38,351 nt of DNA from Anaerolineae bacterium (GTDB lineage: Bacteria > Chloroflexota > Anaerolineae > Promineifilales > Promineifilaceae): contig JAHBVI010000062.1 of assembly GCA_019637635.1 (NCBI GenBank), forward strand, positions 1-38,351, given 5' to 3'. Of the stretch, positions 37,796-38,351 are shown one piece after another. The translations under genes and the position numbers were made by a program. The notes beneath the pieces were generated by a model, which made no database searches, was not told the DNA's origin, and saw only the letters and a list, made by a program, of their open reading frames with translations. Positions within the stretch are counted from its first letter, which is position 1. Each line of letters opens with the position of its first letter.

Positions 37796-38351
37796 ATGCG
37801 TACTATGTTATTTGCCTTGCTCATAGTGTTGGTGGGTGGGGCGGCCTGTTCGGCAGTGCCGCAGCCTTTACCAACGGCCGTCGCCCTCTCCATCATCATG
37901 CCCACCGACACGCCAACGGGTGCGCCCACACCCACGGTGGCCTCTGGCGTCACCGGCGCGCCCACCCCTACCATCCCGCCTACCTTCACCAGTTCACCGC
38001 CACCTACGCCAACGGCCGTAGACACCGCTACGGCTACCGCCACCGCCACCTTGACCCCCACACCCTGCCCACCGGGGCAAATGCAAACCGGCCGCTTCCC
38101 CAGCCAGTTCACCGGCGAAAGCAGCTATCGCGTCTATTTACCGCCGTGTTATGGAGTGGACGGCCGTGTCTATCCCGTTATCTACCTCTTTGGCGGCAAC
38201 AGCCAGGACGACAGCGCCTGGGACAACTACGGCCTGGACGAAGCCGCCGAAGCCGCCATCCAACAAGGGCTTATTCCGCCCCTGCTGCTGGTGATGGTAG
38301 ACGGCGGCTGGATTGCCAACACCACCTCTGGCGGGCCAAACTCCTATGAAG
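37796..38351 (+). CDS. esterase-type lipoprotein, C-terminus cut by window end
   Basis: An open frame of 185 residues from ATG 37796 (or ATG 37805) with no stop before the window end. MRTMLFALLIVLVGGAACSAV is a lipoprotein signal with lipobox GAAC (Cys18). Residues about 25-90 are a Thr/Pro/Ala linker. From about residue 95 the sequence SSYRVYLPPCYGVDGRVYPVIYLFGGNSQDDSAWDNYGLDEAAEAAIQQGLIPPLLLVMVDGG matches the start of the antigen-85/esterase-D type alpha/beta hydrolases (RVYLPPxY, YPVIYLxGG). The catalytic Ser would lie beyond the window. The ribosome binding site is poor (GATAATGGACAG). Confidence 0.8.
   Translation, partial: MRTMLFALLIVLVGGAACSAVPQPLPTAVALSIIMPTDTPTGAPTPTVASGVTGAPTPTIPPTFTSSPPPTPTAVDTATATATATLTPTPCPPGQMQTGRFPSQFTGESSYRVYLPPCYGVDGRVYPVIYLFGGNSQDDSAWDNYGLDEAAEAAIQQGLIPPLLLVMVDGGWIANTTSGGPNSYE

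Noticed and set aside
37447..38112. Minus-strand 221-residue open frame
   Set aside because: It runs through the composite repeat and antisense to the Thr/Pro linker of the esterase lipoprotein; the VAVAVAVAV stretch is the reverse reading of that linker.

Overview
The window looks like a chromosomal segment of a multicellular or filamentous Chloroflexota bacterium (Anaerolineae/Caldilineae-like). This is an inference. It rests on GC-rich coding sequence, lipoproteins with long Thr/Pro/Ala/Glu linkers, a very large MalT/SARP-type regulator, a STAND-WD40 protein next to a SIR2 protein with an effector-associated domain, and a Gram-negative-like set of ABC transporters. No rRNA, tRNA, CRISPR array, transposase, integrase or reverse transcriptase was seen. 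The most pervasive feature is the octamer palindrome ACGGCCGT, which I count roughly 70 times against about one expected by chance.

Region 1 (1-8339, minus strand) is an alpha-glucoside utilisation locus, read from right to left. A LacI-type repressor has a consensus promoter (TTGACA-N17-TATACT) and a double CGAACGTTCG operator. After it come a fused beta-phosphoglucomutase/GH65 disaccharide phosphorylase, a sugar-binding lipoprotein, two MalF/MalG-type permeases and a truncated YesL/DUF624-like gene. The logic is to import a disaccharide, split it with phosphate and isomerise the beta-glucose 1-phosphate. A ROK sugar kinase at 35579 could phosphorylate the free glucose.

Region 2 (8340-10503) holds a 155-bp MITE-like element with 16-bp terminal inverted repeats and a 9-bp target duplication, an alpha/beta hydrolase, and a small C39-like peptidase gene with an unknown partner gene.

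Region 3 (10591-25330) looks like a carboxylic-acid/acyl-CoA island. It has a 1080-residue ATPase-TPR-SARP regulator, an acyl-CoA synthetase, a second alpha/beta hydrolase and a complete five-gene branched-chain-amino-acid-type (HAAT) ABC transporter. Convergent to these lie a second acyl-CoA synthetase and a FabH-like condensing enzyme that keeps the Cys but has lost the His and Asn of the triad. Three copies of one 33-bp palindrome sit between these genes.

Region 4 (25416-28358) has a beta-propeller lipoprotein and a GPH-family sugar transporter coupled to a small RHH-like gene.

Region 5 (28501-34446, minus strand) is defence-like. A SIR2-like protein with a C-terminal death-like/effector-associated domain is followed by a membrane-anchored STAND ATPase. 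That ATPase carries a Thr/Ala coiled repeat, a catalytically dead trypsin-like fold and a seven-bladed WD40 propeller. Next to the pair are a HEAT-pRiA4b ORF-3 fusion and a DUF4258/YgiT-zinc-finger toxin-antitoxin pair. The SIR2/STAND pair is the best candidate for an undescribed system.

Region 6 (34551-38351) has an RlmK-type rRNA methyltransferase, a ROK kinase, a two-domain glyoxalase-fold protein, a second, composite copy of the MITE-like repeat, and the start of an esterase lipoprotein cut by the window end.

Many intergenic gaps are filled with short iterated words (such as TAATTGGG, AATCTCC, GTAATCCG) that fold back on themselves into long hairpins. Several of these hairpins include a stop codon of the adjacent gene.
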